The notes under the pieces were generated by a model. The model searched no databases. It saw nothing but the letters and a program-made list of their open reading frames with translations, and was not told the DNA's origin. From the NCBI GenBank assembly GCA_022264855.1, contig JABYQU010000059.1, forward strand, positions 157,025 through 221,024: a DNA stretch of 64,000 bases. Reading direction: 5' to 3'. A program made the position numbers and the translations under genes. The DNA comes from Lenzites betulinus. Lineage: Eukaryota > Basidiomycota > Agaricomycetes > Polyporales > Polyporaceae. Positions 21,901-33,766 of this stretch are shown piece by piece (position 1 is the stretch's first letter; each line of letters opens with the position of its first letter).

Positions 21901-22196
21901 TGTAAGAATGACGGGGTAGGTGCCTTACTGGGCTCCTATCCCTTGGGTACTCTGGTCCGGGCTCGTATTTGGGCTCGGCGTACTCGTAGGGATGGTGGAG
22001 GGTAGTAAGGACTTACCCTCCACCAGGCGCCCGAGTTCCGAATACTCGGGACACCGTACGCGGTGGCATTACATACATGCGGCTATCCGCGCGCTAATAT
22101 GCGCGCGTGTACGTATGGTCCGATTCCGTATATTTTAGTTGTGCGTTTCGCACAACTAAAGGATCCTGTAGGAGCGCAGGATACGCGCTCCTTACA
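21901..22196 (-). repeat. 5' LTR of the chromovirus (296 bp)
   Basis: Same sequence as 10963-11258 as far as I can compare, with TG...CA ends and the same three hairpins. It should contain the promoter for the element. A tatattttag word in the middle is the only TATA-like candidate seen, and in coding orientation it reads ctaaaatata. Confidence 0.93.
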
Positions 22197-22439
22197 CGGA
22201 TGCATCCAAGCAAATTGCAATCTGCATACTTCATGCGCAAGAAGTCGCAGTCCTACCTATCAATACTAGCTCCCATCGACTTGTGAAGTGCGAGCCATTG
22301 ATGACGTGCAGCGCGAATGGTGCGGATGCGAATGAATCACATAACTTCTATGTCTAGCATGCACACCGTGTCAATCGCGAGCAACAAGACTCAGTAAGAG
22401 GACGAGATGAAGGGATGGATGCGTCGCGCCACAATGCAA

Positions 22440-22615
22440 TCAGCCATGACGTTTATCGTTACACCTCTGTGACTATCTGTGACATCACAAACCGTGAGAC
22501 ATCCGTGAGGCCAAACGGATGGTTTTTCGTGAGAACGGATGCCTGGGAAACGGATACTATCCACGGATATCCGTGGATGGCACTATCCAAGCCATCCCCT
22601 GACTGTATTTACTAC
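22440..22615. repeat. MITE-like fragment ending in cccctgactgta
   Basis: Series of GGAT/ATCC words including a perfect local palindrome (ccacggatatccgtgg near 22561-22576), ending with a tip whose reverse complement reads tacagtcagggg. CAGGG-type tips are typical of hAT elements. A related, inverted and diverged copy lies at about 9975-10075. The opposite end was not identified. Confidence 0.4.
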
Positions 22616-22829
22616 AATGGCACATCGGGAATGGCTGGCGGCCGGATAAGGAAGGACAGGCGGGCTGAAATGGGGCGTGAGACGCCAAGCGGGCTGGAGG
22701 CTGGACACACACGGCTAGCTTGAAGGGCTTACGTCTGAGAATCGGACACCGCCTTGCGTACGCGAAGATAGATTATGGTGCTACTAGTTATGTAGTGAAC
22801 ACTTGCGCGGGGCGGCTGGCGAAGCCCCA

Positions 22830-24480
22830 TCATACTACCCCTCCTCCTCGTCCGGTGGGCCCGGCCATCTCTGGCTTCCCCCCTCTGTAAGCTCGCACCC
22901 TCGTCGTCTGCCCACTAGGCACCCACCCACCGATCTTGCTCTGACTCGGGCAGTCTGTGAAGGTGAGTAATACATGCGGCAGAGCAGAGTCAGGGAGTGG
23001 GGTGAGCAGCGGACGGCGGGCGGCGGGCAGGCGTCAGGACGGCGGGCGAGTGGTGGGGCGGTCGGCAAGCGGCGGGCGTCGGGGGAGCAGGCGGGTGGCG
23101 GGCAGCAAGTGTTGGGTGGCGGCCGGGCGGCGGATAGGCGGCGGGAAGCGGGCGGGCGGCAGGCATCGGGCGGGCGAGGGCGAGTTGCAGACAGGTGAGC
23201 AGCCTTTTGCGTCCGTGACGATCTGATACAACCATCTCCGCCCCCGGCTGTCTGCCGCCACTCGCACGGCGGCGGCAGGTCTTGCCGTACAGAGCGGCGG
23301 CCGGCGGGGTGCAGACGGCGGAGGCGGGGCGGCAAGCGTCCGCGCAAGACTTGTAGCCTACTCACAAACCGGCGGACGGCAACGTGCGAAAGGCAACGGC
23401 GGCAGCAAAAGCCAGCGCAAGACTCGCTGCGCGCACGGGTGCGCGGTACAAAGATGTGGCGGGAGAGGGCCGCCGGCGGAGTACGAGACACAGAGGCAGG
23501 ACGGGAGTGACTAGCTGGCGATGTTGCGAGCACACCACGGATCGAGCCGCCAGGGCACGCGGTGCTCGCGGGAGGTCACCAAGTGTCGACGGACGCTTTG
23601 CGCATTGTGCGCGGACATGTAATGAATATCTGTATTGCTCTGAGCTACTGTCGGAACTGTAATGTAGAGCAAGAGACCTACCTTGCGCGCTGCGCCCGGT
23701 CTACTCCTCTGCGCTATCTGCTCGCCCGCGCCGCCGACTGGCTCTTGTCACATTTCAGAACGCCGAAGCTGACGCTTGCACTGTTCCGGTCACTGCAGGT
23801 TCAAGTCGGATTTGCGATCGATGGAGGAGCAAGCCGACGCGGCCTTCCTGACTGCGCGCAAGCTCCACGCCTTTGCCCGTATGCCGTCCAACCCCTGCCC
23901 ACGTCCGTTAGACGCACTAAACGGGATACGTTCCTCCCGCACGCAGGGGCTCTCCGCGCGCCGCCGAACGACATGCGCATCTCCCCGCTGTTGGCGCCGA
24001 GCCATGCGCGGCTGCCGCGGGCCGTCGTGCAGGTCTTCGGGCTCGATCCGCTGCACGACGAAGGTTTGTTGTATGCGCGCGTTTTGCACGATGCAGGCGT
24101 CGAGGTCCGCACGAATTTGTACGTCCCTCCTCGCCACAGCCTCACTTGTCGCCGCTTGCCGTGACCCAGTCTACTGTGGACTGCTGACTGACCCGTTGCT
24201 GCAGCTATCCGGGGTGCCCGCACACGTTTAACATGATATTTCCCGAGACGCAGGCTGCGCGTAAGGTCGACCACGAGCTTCGGGAAGGCATCTGCTGGCT
24301 TCTGGCGTCTAGCCAACCTCGCGCCTCGTTGAGCTGCGTACTAGGCTGATTCCCGAGAATTCTCGAGGTCAACGGAATGCGTCGATGGGGGTCCTGAGGC
24401 CGACAGCCTCTGCTTGTCGTCGGGCTGGGGAAAGGACGGCTCGAGACCCGATCGCCTGCGTATAACACTTCTCTCCTGCT
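22830..24480. other. Low-complexity GC-rich region, no gene recognised
   Basis: Positions 22980-23340 are dominated by ggcgggc words (degenerate ~8-10 bp repeats), which open long ORFs on both strands with Arg/Pro/Ala-rich products. From 23560 to 24310 plus- and minus-strand ORFs overlap without recognisable motifs. I found no supported gene here. Confidence 0.45.
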
Positions 24481-24856
24481 TGTGCTAGTGACTACCCTCG
24501 AGCTCCCTCGTCCCAATCTGTGCCAAGCTTCTCTTCACGAGTGCCTCCTCACTCTCTCCACCCGCCAGGAGCTGGATGATGGAATGGCCAACCATTCCTT
24601 TCCAAGCAAGCTAGGGAAGACTAAGCGTCCTGGAGGACCAAGCACTAGTAAGTCAAACAATGGTCGAGAGATGTGGCTTGCGTCGGGAAACGCCGACAGA
24701 GCGTTTTCGCTCAAGTTCGCGTTGGACCAGCAGCCACCCTCCTCTTCTTCCTCCACCATCATCTTCTCCTCCACGCTGTTCATTGGCACGAATGACATAC
24801 CTCACCACGCCTTCTCAACAACACGTCTACCTGCACCTTTTGCAACGGCTTACGAG

Positions 24857-26611
24857 ATGGCGGCGCACACTACGGGCACCATCTACTCCTTGTCGCAAGA
24901 GACCATAGCATTGGTATACGCCTATGTCATAGCAGACCAGGGTATCCTGAAGTCCCCATGGAAAACACTTCACTCCTTGGCGTGCACCTGTCACTTCCTT
25001 TCCGAACCGGCAGTTGACCTCATCTGGCACACTCTGCCGTCCATTTGGCGCCTGCTCCTCCTGCTCCCCGACGATGCCTATACTCTTCATCACATAGCGC
25101 CAGTCGACGTGAAGACTCCTAGCGAAGACGAGAAGCGATTCCACTGCGTTGACCCTCGAGTGCAATATGTGGGTATCACGCAACGGTCGCACCGGTATAT
25201 TCACTGATCTCTTCTGGTTTGTAACCTTTGTAGGCTTTTCGACGAGAGCTCACTCCAGATGACTTCAAGCGGTGGACCGAGTACTCTTCTCGCATTCGGC
25301 GTATTGACTGTTCTCTGCCTCTGAGTCCCCGTGCATCGCTACGCCGTCGACCACAACAACTCCTCGCGCCAGAGGTGTACGCGATGCTGCAGACACACTG
25401 CCCGAAGCCACACCTCCCGAACCTGACCTCGCTCGCATTCAACGAGAGCGCGTTCATAGATGGCGAGGGTGTCAACCTGCCCGCCAGCTTCCACTCCTCT
25501 AGTAGTCTGAAGGCGGTAGTACTCTACCCCAACATCCACCCAGACACTAGCCATCTGCCTGATGTCGTGGAGTACTTGTCTTTGCTCTCTCCGCAAGTCC
25601 AGACGCTCGAATTGGCGGGTGACCGTGTCGACTTCACGGAGACCAACCAAAATCACCTATCCGGGTGGAGCGTCGCGGCCAACCGACTATCGTGCCTCAC
25701 CGACTTCGAAGGAGAAGGCGTAGCTGTCGCGCTCGACGCATTGCTCGGCTTGGGCAGGCTTCCGCATCTACGGAGGGTATCCATACAACCACGCACAGTG
25801 CGGCGCGACTGGGCGCCCCACGGGCGACGGGACGGGTGCTTTGCCGCTCTAGAAGTACTGAAGCTGGACGGCACAGAAGGCAACACCGAGTGTTGCATCG
25901 ACTTCCTCGCGGCTATCACACCCACGTCTCTCCGCTTCGTTTCACTCGAGCTACGCTGGCGGGACATCCCAGATGACACAGCGGAAGCGCGCTTTAGGGC
26001 TCTCTCAACCGCTTTAGGCGGCCTCCCCTGCTGCGGGACCGTCAAGACGATCGTGATCTCTCTCGGGTACGGACGCGATGCTCGACGCAATGTCCCGCGC
26101 GTGGCCCGCTCTGCACACCCTCGAGCTCCCATGGCCGGACCAAAAAATCCCCGACGATTGGTACGACGTCGAGGTGGCGGAATACAGCTACTGCCCGCCC
26201 GGGCCAGACGTGCCCGACCGGCCGCGCGCGACCCTGGCGGGCTTCCTCTCGCTCGTGCAGCGCTGCCCTGACCTGGCCGTGTTGGTCGTCCCCGTCAACA
26301 TGCGCGTCGTGCCGAACTTCGACGGCCTGACGCGCCCACCCGTGTCCCTGGCCCGTCCGAGTAAGGTCGACACGCTGCACACGGAGGGGTGTGCGCCGGG
26401 GGACCCGCTGGCGGTCGCGTCCTTCCTGTCGCTCGTGCTTCCGGGGCTTACGAGGTTTGAGTTGAGCATCCCGTTCTGTCAATGGAAGGAGATGGGACAG
26501 TGGTATTACAAGTTCTGTCAGCTGCGCAGGCGGGAGAGGCGTTGGGGACTGGAGAGCGGGAAGGCCCTGGAGGACCCAGTGGATTTGTCCACGGTGCGAG
26601 TACGCGACTAG
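24857..26611 (+). CDS. F-box/LRR-type protein gene, one apparent frameshift
   Basis: Likely start ATG at 24857 (MAAHTTGTIYSLSQETIALV). Exon 1 carries an F-box-like segment (PWKTLHSLACTCHFLSEPAVDLIW). An intron at 25169-25233 (gtgggt...ttgtag, 65 nt) joins in frame to a leucine-rich region with repeated LxxL patterns, typical of the large basidiomycete F-box family whose members act as substrate adaptors of SCF ubiquitin ligases. The frame then changes between about 26060 and 26078: the frame before ends near TVKTIVISLGYGRD, and the good sequence resumes one frame over as MLDAMSRAWPALHTLELPWP. No GT-AG intron explains this, so it is either a disabling indel or a sequence error. The product ends at 26611 with a basic C-terminus. 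Confidence 0.7.
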
Positions 26612-26921
26612 CGGAAGGTTTTCGATGGTTTCTACTTGGGTTCGACAAAGGATCTACTTCCTCGTGTGCCAATCTGAGGTCGAAGTATAGCACCAACCAC
26701 GATAACTCTGAACTTGTGCCTGAGGACTGCCTGAGGTTGCCCCAGGAACTCCTCAATGTGCCCACATAGACAAGCTTGCCAGGACTCTCTCAGACGCAGC
26801 GACCCCATGGTAGACTTGACAAACGATGGCATGGCATACCCGACTTGAGGTTGTCTCATCCGAGTCGCTGACTGATAGTACTAACGTCCCGAAGTCAGAA
26901 TACCGTGACACAGAACTACTA

Positions 26922-27465
26922 TCAGACATTCCGATCCAAGCCCTTGGGTTTCTTGTTCGCCTTGCGGACCTCCTTCCCCCATCGTCGGTACCCGTCTCTG
27001 AATGCTCGTGTCTCGAAGTATCCCTTCGAGAACCCGCAAGCTTCCTGCAGGAGTGGCGCAAGGTCGTGCAATGTGCATAATACAAAGTCGCGCTCCGCAC
27101 GCTGATCGTCGTTATTGCCCTTTGCTTTCCGCGCCGCCACGAGAGCTGCCACACCATCTTCCAAGAAGGTAGCCAACGTCTTCGATCCCTCGGCGCTGAG
27201 GGCGCGTTCGTCGGGTATGGCTGCCCTACTAGCGCCGCGCAGCATGTGCACGTCGTAGGATAGGGCAATCTGCGCGTCTTCCTCCGTGAGATAGGGTGGC
27301 CCTATGAAGTGAGGGTATACGGAAGTGGTCAGGCGTCGGGCGGCGTCGGAATTCGAGGTGAACGTTCGCAAGTCGTGGCAGAGGAAGGCGAGCCGTTGTC
27401 GAGTATGCTCCAGCTTCTGTGTAGAACTCCCGAATCCGCGCCGCTTGGGCTCGTCTTCATGGCCA
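26922..27465 (-). CDS. Hypothetical protein, 3' exon
   Basis: Open frame on the minus strand extending upstream of its first ATG (27371) to about 27465, where a stop lies, so the visible part is probably the last exon of a spliced gene. The product has helical, charged segments (QKLEHTRQRLAFLCHDLRTF, TFLEDGVAALVAARKAKG) and a Lys-rich end (WGKEVRKANKKPKG). The family is not recognised. The 5' exon was not identified. Confidence 0.4.
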
Positions 27466-28083
27466 CTCGGCCGCCCAGTTTTGTCTTCTGAGGTTCGATC
27501 GCGATTCTACGATTCATGACTGGATTAGCCCTCAAGCTCAAGATTCGCGCACGTCCCATCGGAAACCTGTGGCACCTTGTGGGGTCTGTTGTCACCAGTA
27601 GTACAATCGGACGGGTGTTGCGTGTTCATGATGGTCTGGGACGAAGATTTAACCATCACTCGATGCACTCACATACGGGCGGTGTGTGCCTCGAGACGCG
27701 TGCTCATTGAAGCAGTGCCAGTGCGCGGCGCGCGCAAGCTCAGCTGGAATCATATCCGGCGCCACTCGCCGAGTGTCGCCGTGATCGTCAACGGCGGCGG
27801 CGAGATCATATGTAACTCAACATTCGCCCGGCGGCCCTGTGATCCCTATTCCACGTCGCTGCTATACGACGTGAGACATTGATGATTGCAGTCTGGATAC
27901 GACCCCACGCAATCAGAGCATTCATACAGCAGCACCTCTATCCGACTATGATACTTCCGAAACACAGTGAGTCGTGCAAAGGACCGAGCCCGAGCACCAC
28001 CATTGTGGTCGATTCAATACTACTAGCGAGGGCGACAATTTGACCGTGAGTTGAAGCGCGGGTGAAGACCGCAGGCTGGCCCT

Positions 28084-29234
28084 TCAACGACGCGCGTTCT
28101 TCTTCTTCTGCTTGTCCCAAGCCTTCTCGAACTCCGCATACTTACGCTTGAATTCCCGCTGGCCCCAAATCTCCTTCTTGAGGCGGAAGAAACGCTGGAC
28201 GAGTGGGAACAGGGTGTGGCTGCTGCACACCACCCCGCCCTCCGGGTTGCTGAAGACGTGTTGGAGTGTCGCGCGCAGCGTGGGACCCGTCGGTCCCGGG
28301 ATGTCGAGGATGCGGTTCAGACCGTCTCCGAAGTAGACGGTGGAGAAGAAGTACCACTGAGCAGGATCGCTCTGGGCAGCGTCCAGGCGCTCCACGGGAC
28401 CGCCAGTGTCTCTGCCCAGGCGCAGGAGGTCGCGTGCGAAGAAGAGCACCTTCCACCACAGGTCGGGGTGGTCCTCGCGAAGGTCTTGGAGGGCATCGTT
28501 GTGCAGTTCCACAGCCTTGGTGCCCTCCATGAAGAGCCGGCGGAACTGTGCGGCTTCTGGAAAGCTCTCAGCCTCGTTGTTGACGCGGCTGGGAGGGGAA
28601 TCTAAGACGTACCTTCATGTCCACGACAGAGGCAGGAGAACCATAGCTCGTGCGAGGCAAAATCGATGGCCATCATCTCTCCCTTCTGGTCGGCGGCGTT
28701 CACGGTGATTTCGAACGCGGATTTCCCGTTCATCCGGGCGTTCTGTAGGTACCCCACGAGGGAAGAGGCATCTACAGAGATCCGTACTTTCCCATCGGAC
28801 AGCTTGATGACCTGGGAAGGGACGAGCTCATCGATGCTGTCGAGGGTAAAGGGATCGACCTCGTTCTTCCGCTGGGGCGACCCCGGGGAGCCCTTGGAGC
28901 GGGGAGAACTGGAGCTGTGTCTGAGGGGGGAGGTGTTTGGGCTGTTCCGATCGATAGGGCGGACGACGATAGTGCTCGCTTCGCTGCGCTTGTCGAAGTA
29001 GTTGATAATGAACTCGAGCATCTCCGGGGAGTCAACGCGGAAGTAGGCCGACTTCTGGGTGCCGACGTAGATGGCGTTGTCACCTACACCTTCGACTTGA
29101 CCAGCAGTGCGGGTTAACATCTGCTGGAAGGTGTCGGTCACGGATCTCTTCGGGGTAGACTCGGTCACCGTCTCCCCGCCGACTCGGTCAAAGTCGTAGA
29201 TGAGGTCGACGTTGGGCAGTGGAGCGGTAGTCAT
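28084..29234 (-). CDS. Hypothetical two-exon protein, 364 aa
   Basis: complement(join(28084..28556, 28613..29234)). The intron (56 nt; gtacgt...ttccag) keeps the frame exactly and the total is 365 codons with stop. The N-terminal region (IYDFDRVGGETVTES, then FQQMLTRTAGQVEGVGDNAIYVG) looks globular. It is followed by a Ser/Pro-rich linker at about 110-125 and a second ordered part (KVRISVDASSLVGYLQNAR). The C-terminal exon has aromatic-rich helices (DHPDLWWKVLFFARDLLRL) and ends in a basic tail (DKQKKKNARR). I do not recognise the family. The intact frame and clean splice sites suggest a real expressed gene. Nothing nearby indicates its job. Confidence 0.65.
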
Positions 29235-29239
29235 AGCTG

Positions 29240-30225
29240 AGTAGCTCAGGGGGAGATACGTTCTCGGGGTTTGTGGCTCAGCAGCACATTATATCCTTGC
29301 CTTTGGCGGAGCCCGGACAACCTTCACCGTAGCCATCGATTGGCTGACGAAGCTGGATAGGGAGGATCTACCCAGACTACTGTCTTGACGGAAGCCAGTC
29401 GGGCACGGGGCGTCCCTTGTATGTGCCAACCGTCAGAGCATGGGAAAATGGAGTCATCGTGAACAACACTCGGACGAATGTGGAACACCACGTTGCACGA
29501 CGCCCATGGAAACGGCTGCTTCTCACAATTGAAATATGAGCTTCACCGGGAGACCAATGCGCATCTCGGTCAGATCGTAGCCGTTGAAGTTCTCGAAGCT
29601 CTGAAATGATAGGTGTGTCGGTCCGACGGAGTCGTCATCGAGCTAGCAGCTGAGCACTTGCGCAGCTGCGAACTTGTTCTCTTGGATTCGCCTTCACCAA
29701 GATTATCGTATCAAAAGCATGCCGAAGCCTATGGGGACTGCTGAATGTCTGGACCAGGCGATCCGGTCTATCTGGCGCAATGTGCACTCCGCTCTGCGAC
29801 ACGTCTCATGACACGACATCGGACTTCAACTGGGGTATACACACCTATCGGGCCTAGTACGGGTGGAGGCGCATGCCAACCTACCCATCATTCGCTCTTC
29901 CAGGTAAAAACACGAACAATAGGCTGTTCAGCCTGCGAGTACCTGGTCGGACTCGAGTCACTCGACTAGCCAATTCAAGATCGCGTCGATTTTGTCCAGA
30001 TTATCCGGAGTAGCATCACTAGCACGAATAAACCCGATTGGCATGAGCACACAGCGGCCCTCTATGCGCCACGCACCTATCTGGGCCCACTGCGCGTGTC
30101 GACAACGAGCTTCACAAGGCTGCCAGATACATAGTACATACGGCGGACGGCCGATCATTCTAAGCAGGCCCACTGAGTCGGGCGCCAAGACGCGTTGACA
30201 CGTTGCTGACAAAGCCACCTGATCA
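29240..30225. other. Intergenic, nothing recognised
   Basis: Only short unsupported ORFs. This is the left flank of the inverted-repeat element that starts at 30226. Confidence 0.4.
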
Positions 30226-30819
30226 TCACATCAATATAGCTTATCAAACTACGTAAGTCCGGTGGGAGTCCGCAAGTTAAATAGACCTAATAGACCACTT
30301 CCCTGCCACTACGAGTAATTCTACCAATACCGCTGCCTCTTCCCTTTTATAGAAGGTCCTCCCGCCCTCCCTTTCCGCCACTACAAGTCCGGGCGCCTTC
30401 CCTCGCTCCTCGGCGATATCCGGGCGTTTGATGGCAGCCACAGCCCCGGCTATCTCGGCGCCCCCTCCCCGCCCCGCCCCCGCCGGCGCTCCCCCGCCCA
30501 TCAGCGCTATCTCCCGCCCCCGCCGGCGCTCCCCCGCCCATCAGCGCTATCTCCCGCCCCCGCCGGCGCTCCCCCGCCCATCAGCGCGCTCCCCGCCGGC
30601 GCTTTCCCTTCCCCCCGGCGCTTTCCCTTCCCCCCGGCGCTCCCCACTGCCCCGGCGCTCCCCGCCCCCCGGCGCTTTCCCTTCCCCCGGCGCTCCCCAC
30701 TGCCCCGGCGCTTTCCCTTCCCCCCGGCGCTTTCCCTTCCCCCGGCGCTCCCCACTGCCCCGGCGCTCTCCCATCCCACTGCACACTAACTCCCCCGTCC
30801 CTCGGCTGTCTCTCCTCCG
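30226..30819 (+). repeat. Left long inverted repeat of the KDZ element
   Basis: Begins tcacatcaatatagcttatc. The outer 200 bp is ordinary sequence and the inner part is a C-rich mosaic of ggcgctcccc and ggcgctttcccttcc units. It has three copies of a 42-bp unit containing cccgcccatcagcgctatct, where the right arm has two. The inner limit is set where identity to the right arm drops, at ctctcctccg. Confidence 0.85.
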
Positions 30820-31188
30820 TTTTGTTCGCTTTCTTCTGTATTTTGTAGTAATTACTTATCGCTATACAATGGTGTCATTATATCGCCCAGTAGCCTCACA
30901 CGCGGCACTTTAATCGCGTCCGGTAAAACTGACGCCCGAGTGACGTAGCACATTAGATCATCTCGGCGCTCCGCGCCCCCGGTTAATACTATCTCTAAGT
31001 TTACTTACTAACAAGAGTACAATACTATACGGCCTTAGTCCCACATTGAAATCGGTTGAATTCCATATCATATTTCATTAAGACCTGACTACATGATGGC
31101 AGTAACAGTATACTAAGGCAGACCCAAGGTAATCCCAACGTTCCGGAGGCGCGTTCGCAGACCTCTAAGTCACAGCGGACCTCGTGCT

Positions 31189-33549
31189 TCACATAGCGGC
31201 GGCCTCCCGAGTGTCGGCGCCGACAGCGATCCCACCCGTGACGTTGTTGACGTTGGCGGCAGGCGCCGTAGCGGACACGGAGGGCGGCACAGAGGCGGTG
31301 CCGGTGACGGGGGTAGTCGCGGAGTTGGCGGATGTGGGCGGGGGCACACCGAAGGTGCTGGGCGTTACAGAGGCGGCGGCGGGCACGAAGGGCGCGGGGG
31401 CAGCTCCGGGCGAGGTCGGCGGGGTCGCGGGACGGAGGGGAGCGGCTCCGGGGTGGGTGGACACAGTTGCGGGCGGGGTCGACGAGGCCGCGGGCGGGAT
31501 CGACGAGGCCGCGGGCGGGGTGGACGCAGCCGCGGGCGTCGCTGCTGAGGAGGACGCGGCAGGCGTCGTCCCTGAGGAGGCCGCGGGCGTCGCTGCTGAG
31601 GACGACGCGGGCGGGGTGGAGGTGGCCGCGGGCGCCGTCGTTGAGGAGGCCGTGGGCGGGGTGGAGGTGGCCACGGGCGCCGTCGTTGAGGAGGCCGTGG
31701 GCGGGGTGGAGGCGGCCGCGGGCGTTGTCGCTGAGGAGGCCGCGGCAGGCGTCGTCCGTGAGGAGGCCGCGGGCGTCGCTGCTGAGGACGACGCGGGTGC
31801 GGACTTCTTCGCTGTCTTGCTCTGTGTCTTCTTCTTCTCCCTGGTTGTACCTTTGTCACAACGCTCCTTGCGAGCGCGCTTGGGAACGATTATGCCGTCG
31901 CCGCTTGCGGTGGTGACGGCGTGCATGAAGGTGAAGCTGATGGGGGCGTCGGCAGCCCGCTTTCGCCCGCGCGGGGGGTTGGCCTGGGTGCTTGGGACCG
32001 AGCCTTCCTGCGGCGGATGTTCACCGGCACCACAGTCGGCTGCCGCGGATGTGGGCGCGGTGGTTGTCACGGCGTCCGTGCTGGGGTTGTTGGTAGTGGG
32101 CGAGGTCTCCTGAGTGGTCGTGGGCGAGGTCTCCTGGGTGGTCGTGGGCTCCGGGGCGGGTTGGACCGACGAAGCTGCAGCCTGGGAGGTTGTATTGATA
32201 CTCACACCCGGGGTTTCATTGTGGATGTCGCCCTGCCGGTATTCCTGAAGCCACTCCTCCCACTCAGGGTTTGTGAGTTGACGGAAGAAGGCCACGTCGT
32301 TCTCGAACGCGCTGAGGAGGATATTGAGCTCCTGGCGGGAGGAAAGCTTGCCGGGGGCGACAAACTTGGGGAGGGGCCACCGCTCGAGCACGACGCCGTA
32401 CCGCATAGTGATGTGCTCGTGGAAGTTGACGTAGAACATCTTGGTGATGTTCGCCCGGGTGCACGCGGCTTCTGTGAAGAGTATTACTATGTATACTACA
32501 GGTGCTATAGATGTGTTACTCACGAAGCTTTTCCAACACAATAGCCGCCACCCTGTGCTTGAGGTCGATGAGGCTGTCGGTCGACTTCTTCAGACCTGAA
32601 TGAACGAAGTCAGCGCCATCATCGTTACATATCTGCATAATGACTTACTATCAACGCCAGCGACGCAGTAGCCCTCCAGCCGGAGGGTAAAGTCGCTGAG
32701 GGAGGTGTTGTTGATGAGCTCGACGAACTGCTTGAGGCGTTCCGAGGTGTAGAAGACGTAGGGGGGATTCATTTGACTGGGGTTTGACCGTACGCCGATG
32801 ACGAGGAACTCCGCGCCCGTTCGACCGTTGAGGTTCTCGATCTGGGTGTGGCTTGAATGATAGATCATTGTCAGAGCGCGAGCGTACTCACCTGGCGTCG
32901 GATGCTCGAAAGGGTCGCTTGAATATCGTTGTACGCGTGTAGCGGGACATTATGGATACCCTCCTCGCGATTCTCCCGTCGTTCGCCCAGCTCCTGTACG
33001 GCCTCGGCCCCCGCTTCCTCTTGCTCCTCCTTCGACATCTGCTTCCAGCGACGCGACAGCTCCTTGATGAAGGAGGAGGAGACGCGATCGCGATCACCGC
33101 GGCCTCGCTCTGTTCATTGTGAGGTTGGTTGTACAGAGTCAAGCAAGGTCAGACTTACCCTCATTATACTTCTTCATCTCCCGACTGACGAAGCCATTCC
33201 AGAGCGAGATTTTGCGGGGCTGAGCGTTGCTGCGATGGGAGGTTTGCATGATAAGGCGGTAGAAGTACTCGGCCGAGTGCGAGCCGAACTCTTCTTTAAG
33301 GTTCACCGCGACTTGCCACATGGTCGTGCGCGCCTCGTGGAGGGCGTCCTGGAGCTTCGTCTTCTTCGCGCGACGCTTCTCTTGGAGCGCCCGTTTCTCG
33401 GCCGCGGTACGCTTCATCCGGCGGGCGCGACGTTCACGGTCCTCACGCGCAGTCCACGGCATGCGCACGCGTTTGGTGGACGAGGACTTCCGAGAGTCCT
33501 TCGAAAGGCGATGCAGGACAACGTCGGACTTCTTTACCATAGTGCTCAC
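31189..33549 (-). CDS. Accessory protein of the KDZ element, 718 aa ('GWP' family)
   Basis: complement(join(31189..32471, 32524..32595, 32649..32841, 32892..33109, 33159..33549)). Introns are 49-53 nt with GT-AG ends and correct phases, giving 719 codons with stop. The N-terminus is Lys/Arg-rich with a possible nuclear signal and a coiled coil (RRMKRTAAEKRALQEKRRAK). It is followed by an HMG-like helical segment (KISLWNGFVSREMKKYNE...SRRWKQMSKEEQEEAG), a conserved central region (VIGVRSNPSQMNPPYVFYTS, LRLEGYCVAGVD) and the YGVVLERWPLPKFVAPGKLS motif that defines this Agaricomycete family. The last ~280 residues are an Ala/Pro/Thr/Ser repeat coded by a GC-rich minisatellite. Function is unknown. 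The location inside the inverted repeats implies co-mobilisation with the transposase. Confidence 0.75.
31195..31800. repeat. Coding minisatellite (gaggaggccgcgggcg-type units)
   Basis: Imperfect tandem units of roughly 18-48 bp built from 'gtcgctgaggaggccgcgggc' variants. On the minus strand they encode the Ala/Pro/Thr/Ser-rich tail of the 718-aa protein. The other strand is also open through the repeat but shows no independent signal. Confidence 0.7.
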
Positions 33550-33766
33550 CGGGTGTCCACAGAGGAGAGAAGTTAGTGAGTATGAGGAAAGCGGCAGGGG
33601 AGAGGGCGAGCTGTTGGTAGTTTTAATGTAAGTCTACGTGGCTACCCTCAACCAGTCAGCATTGTGTGTATTTGTTTTGGGCACAAATATGCGACCCGAG
33701 CACGTGAGCAACAAATAAACATGATGTAGAGATCAAGAGATAACGAGGCATGGGCGGGGGCGTCAA

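Larger units (their letters stand above)
10958..22201 (-). mobile_element. Complete Ty3/gypsy chromovirus with third ORF
   Basis: An 11,234-bp element (10963-22196) is transcribed on the minus strand and flanked by the perfect 5-bp target duplication cggat at 10958-10962 and 22197-22201. Its two LTRs appear identical. In coding order it has the 5' LTR, a ~1.2-kb leader, gag-protease, pol (RT, RNase H, integrase, chromodomain), a 789-codon ORF and the 3' LTR preceded by a purine tract. Gag-pr and pol share a frame and are separated by one UAG. The chromodomain after integrase places it among chromoviruses. Identical LTRs plus an intact TSD point to a recent insertion. No primer-binding site starting with TGG was found next to the 5' LTR. 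Confidence 0.93.

Noticed and set aside
22957..23533. Long ORFs on both strands in ggcgggc-rich DNA
   Set aside because: Low-complexity composition opens all frames; no motif supports coding.
31365..31859. Arg/Pro-rich minus-strand ORF and long plus-strand Ala/Val ORFs over the minisatellite
   Set aside because: Alternative frames of a GC-rich repeat that already encodes the tail of the spliced 718-aa protein.
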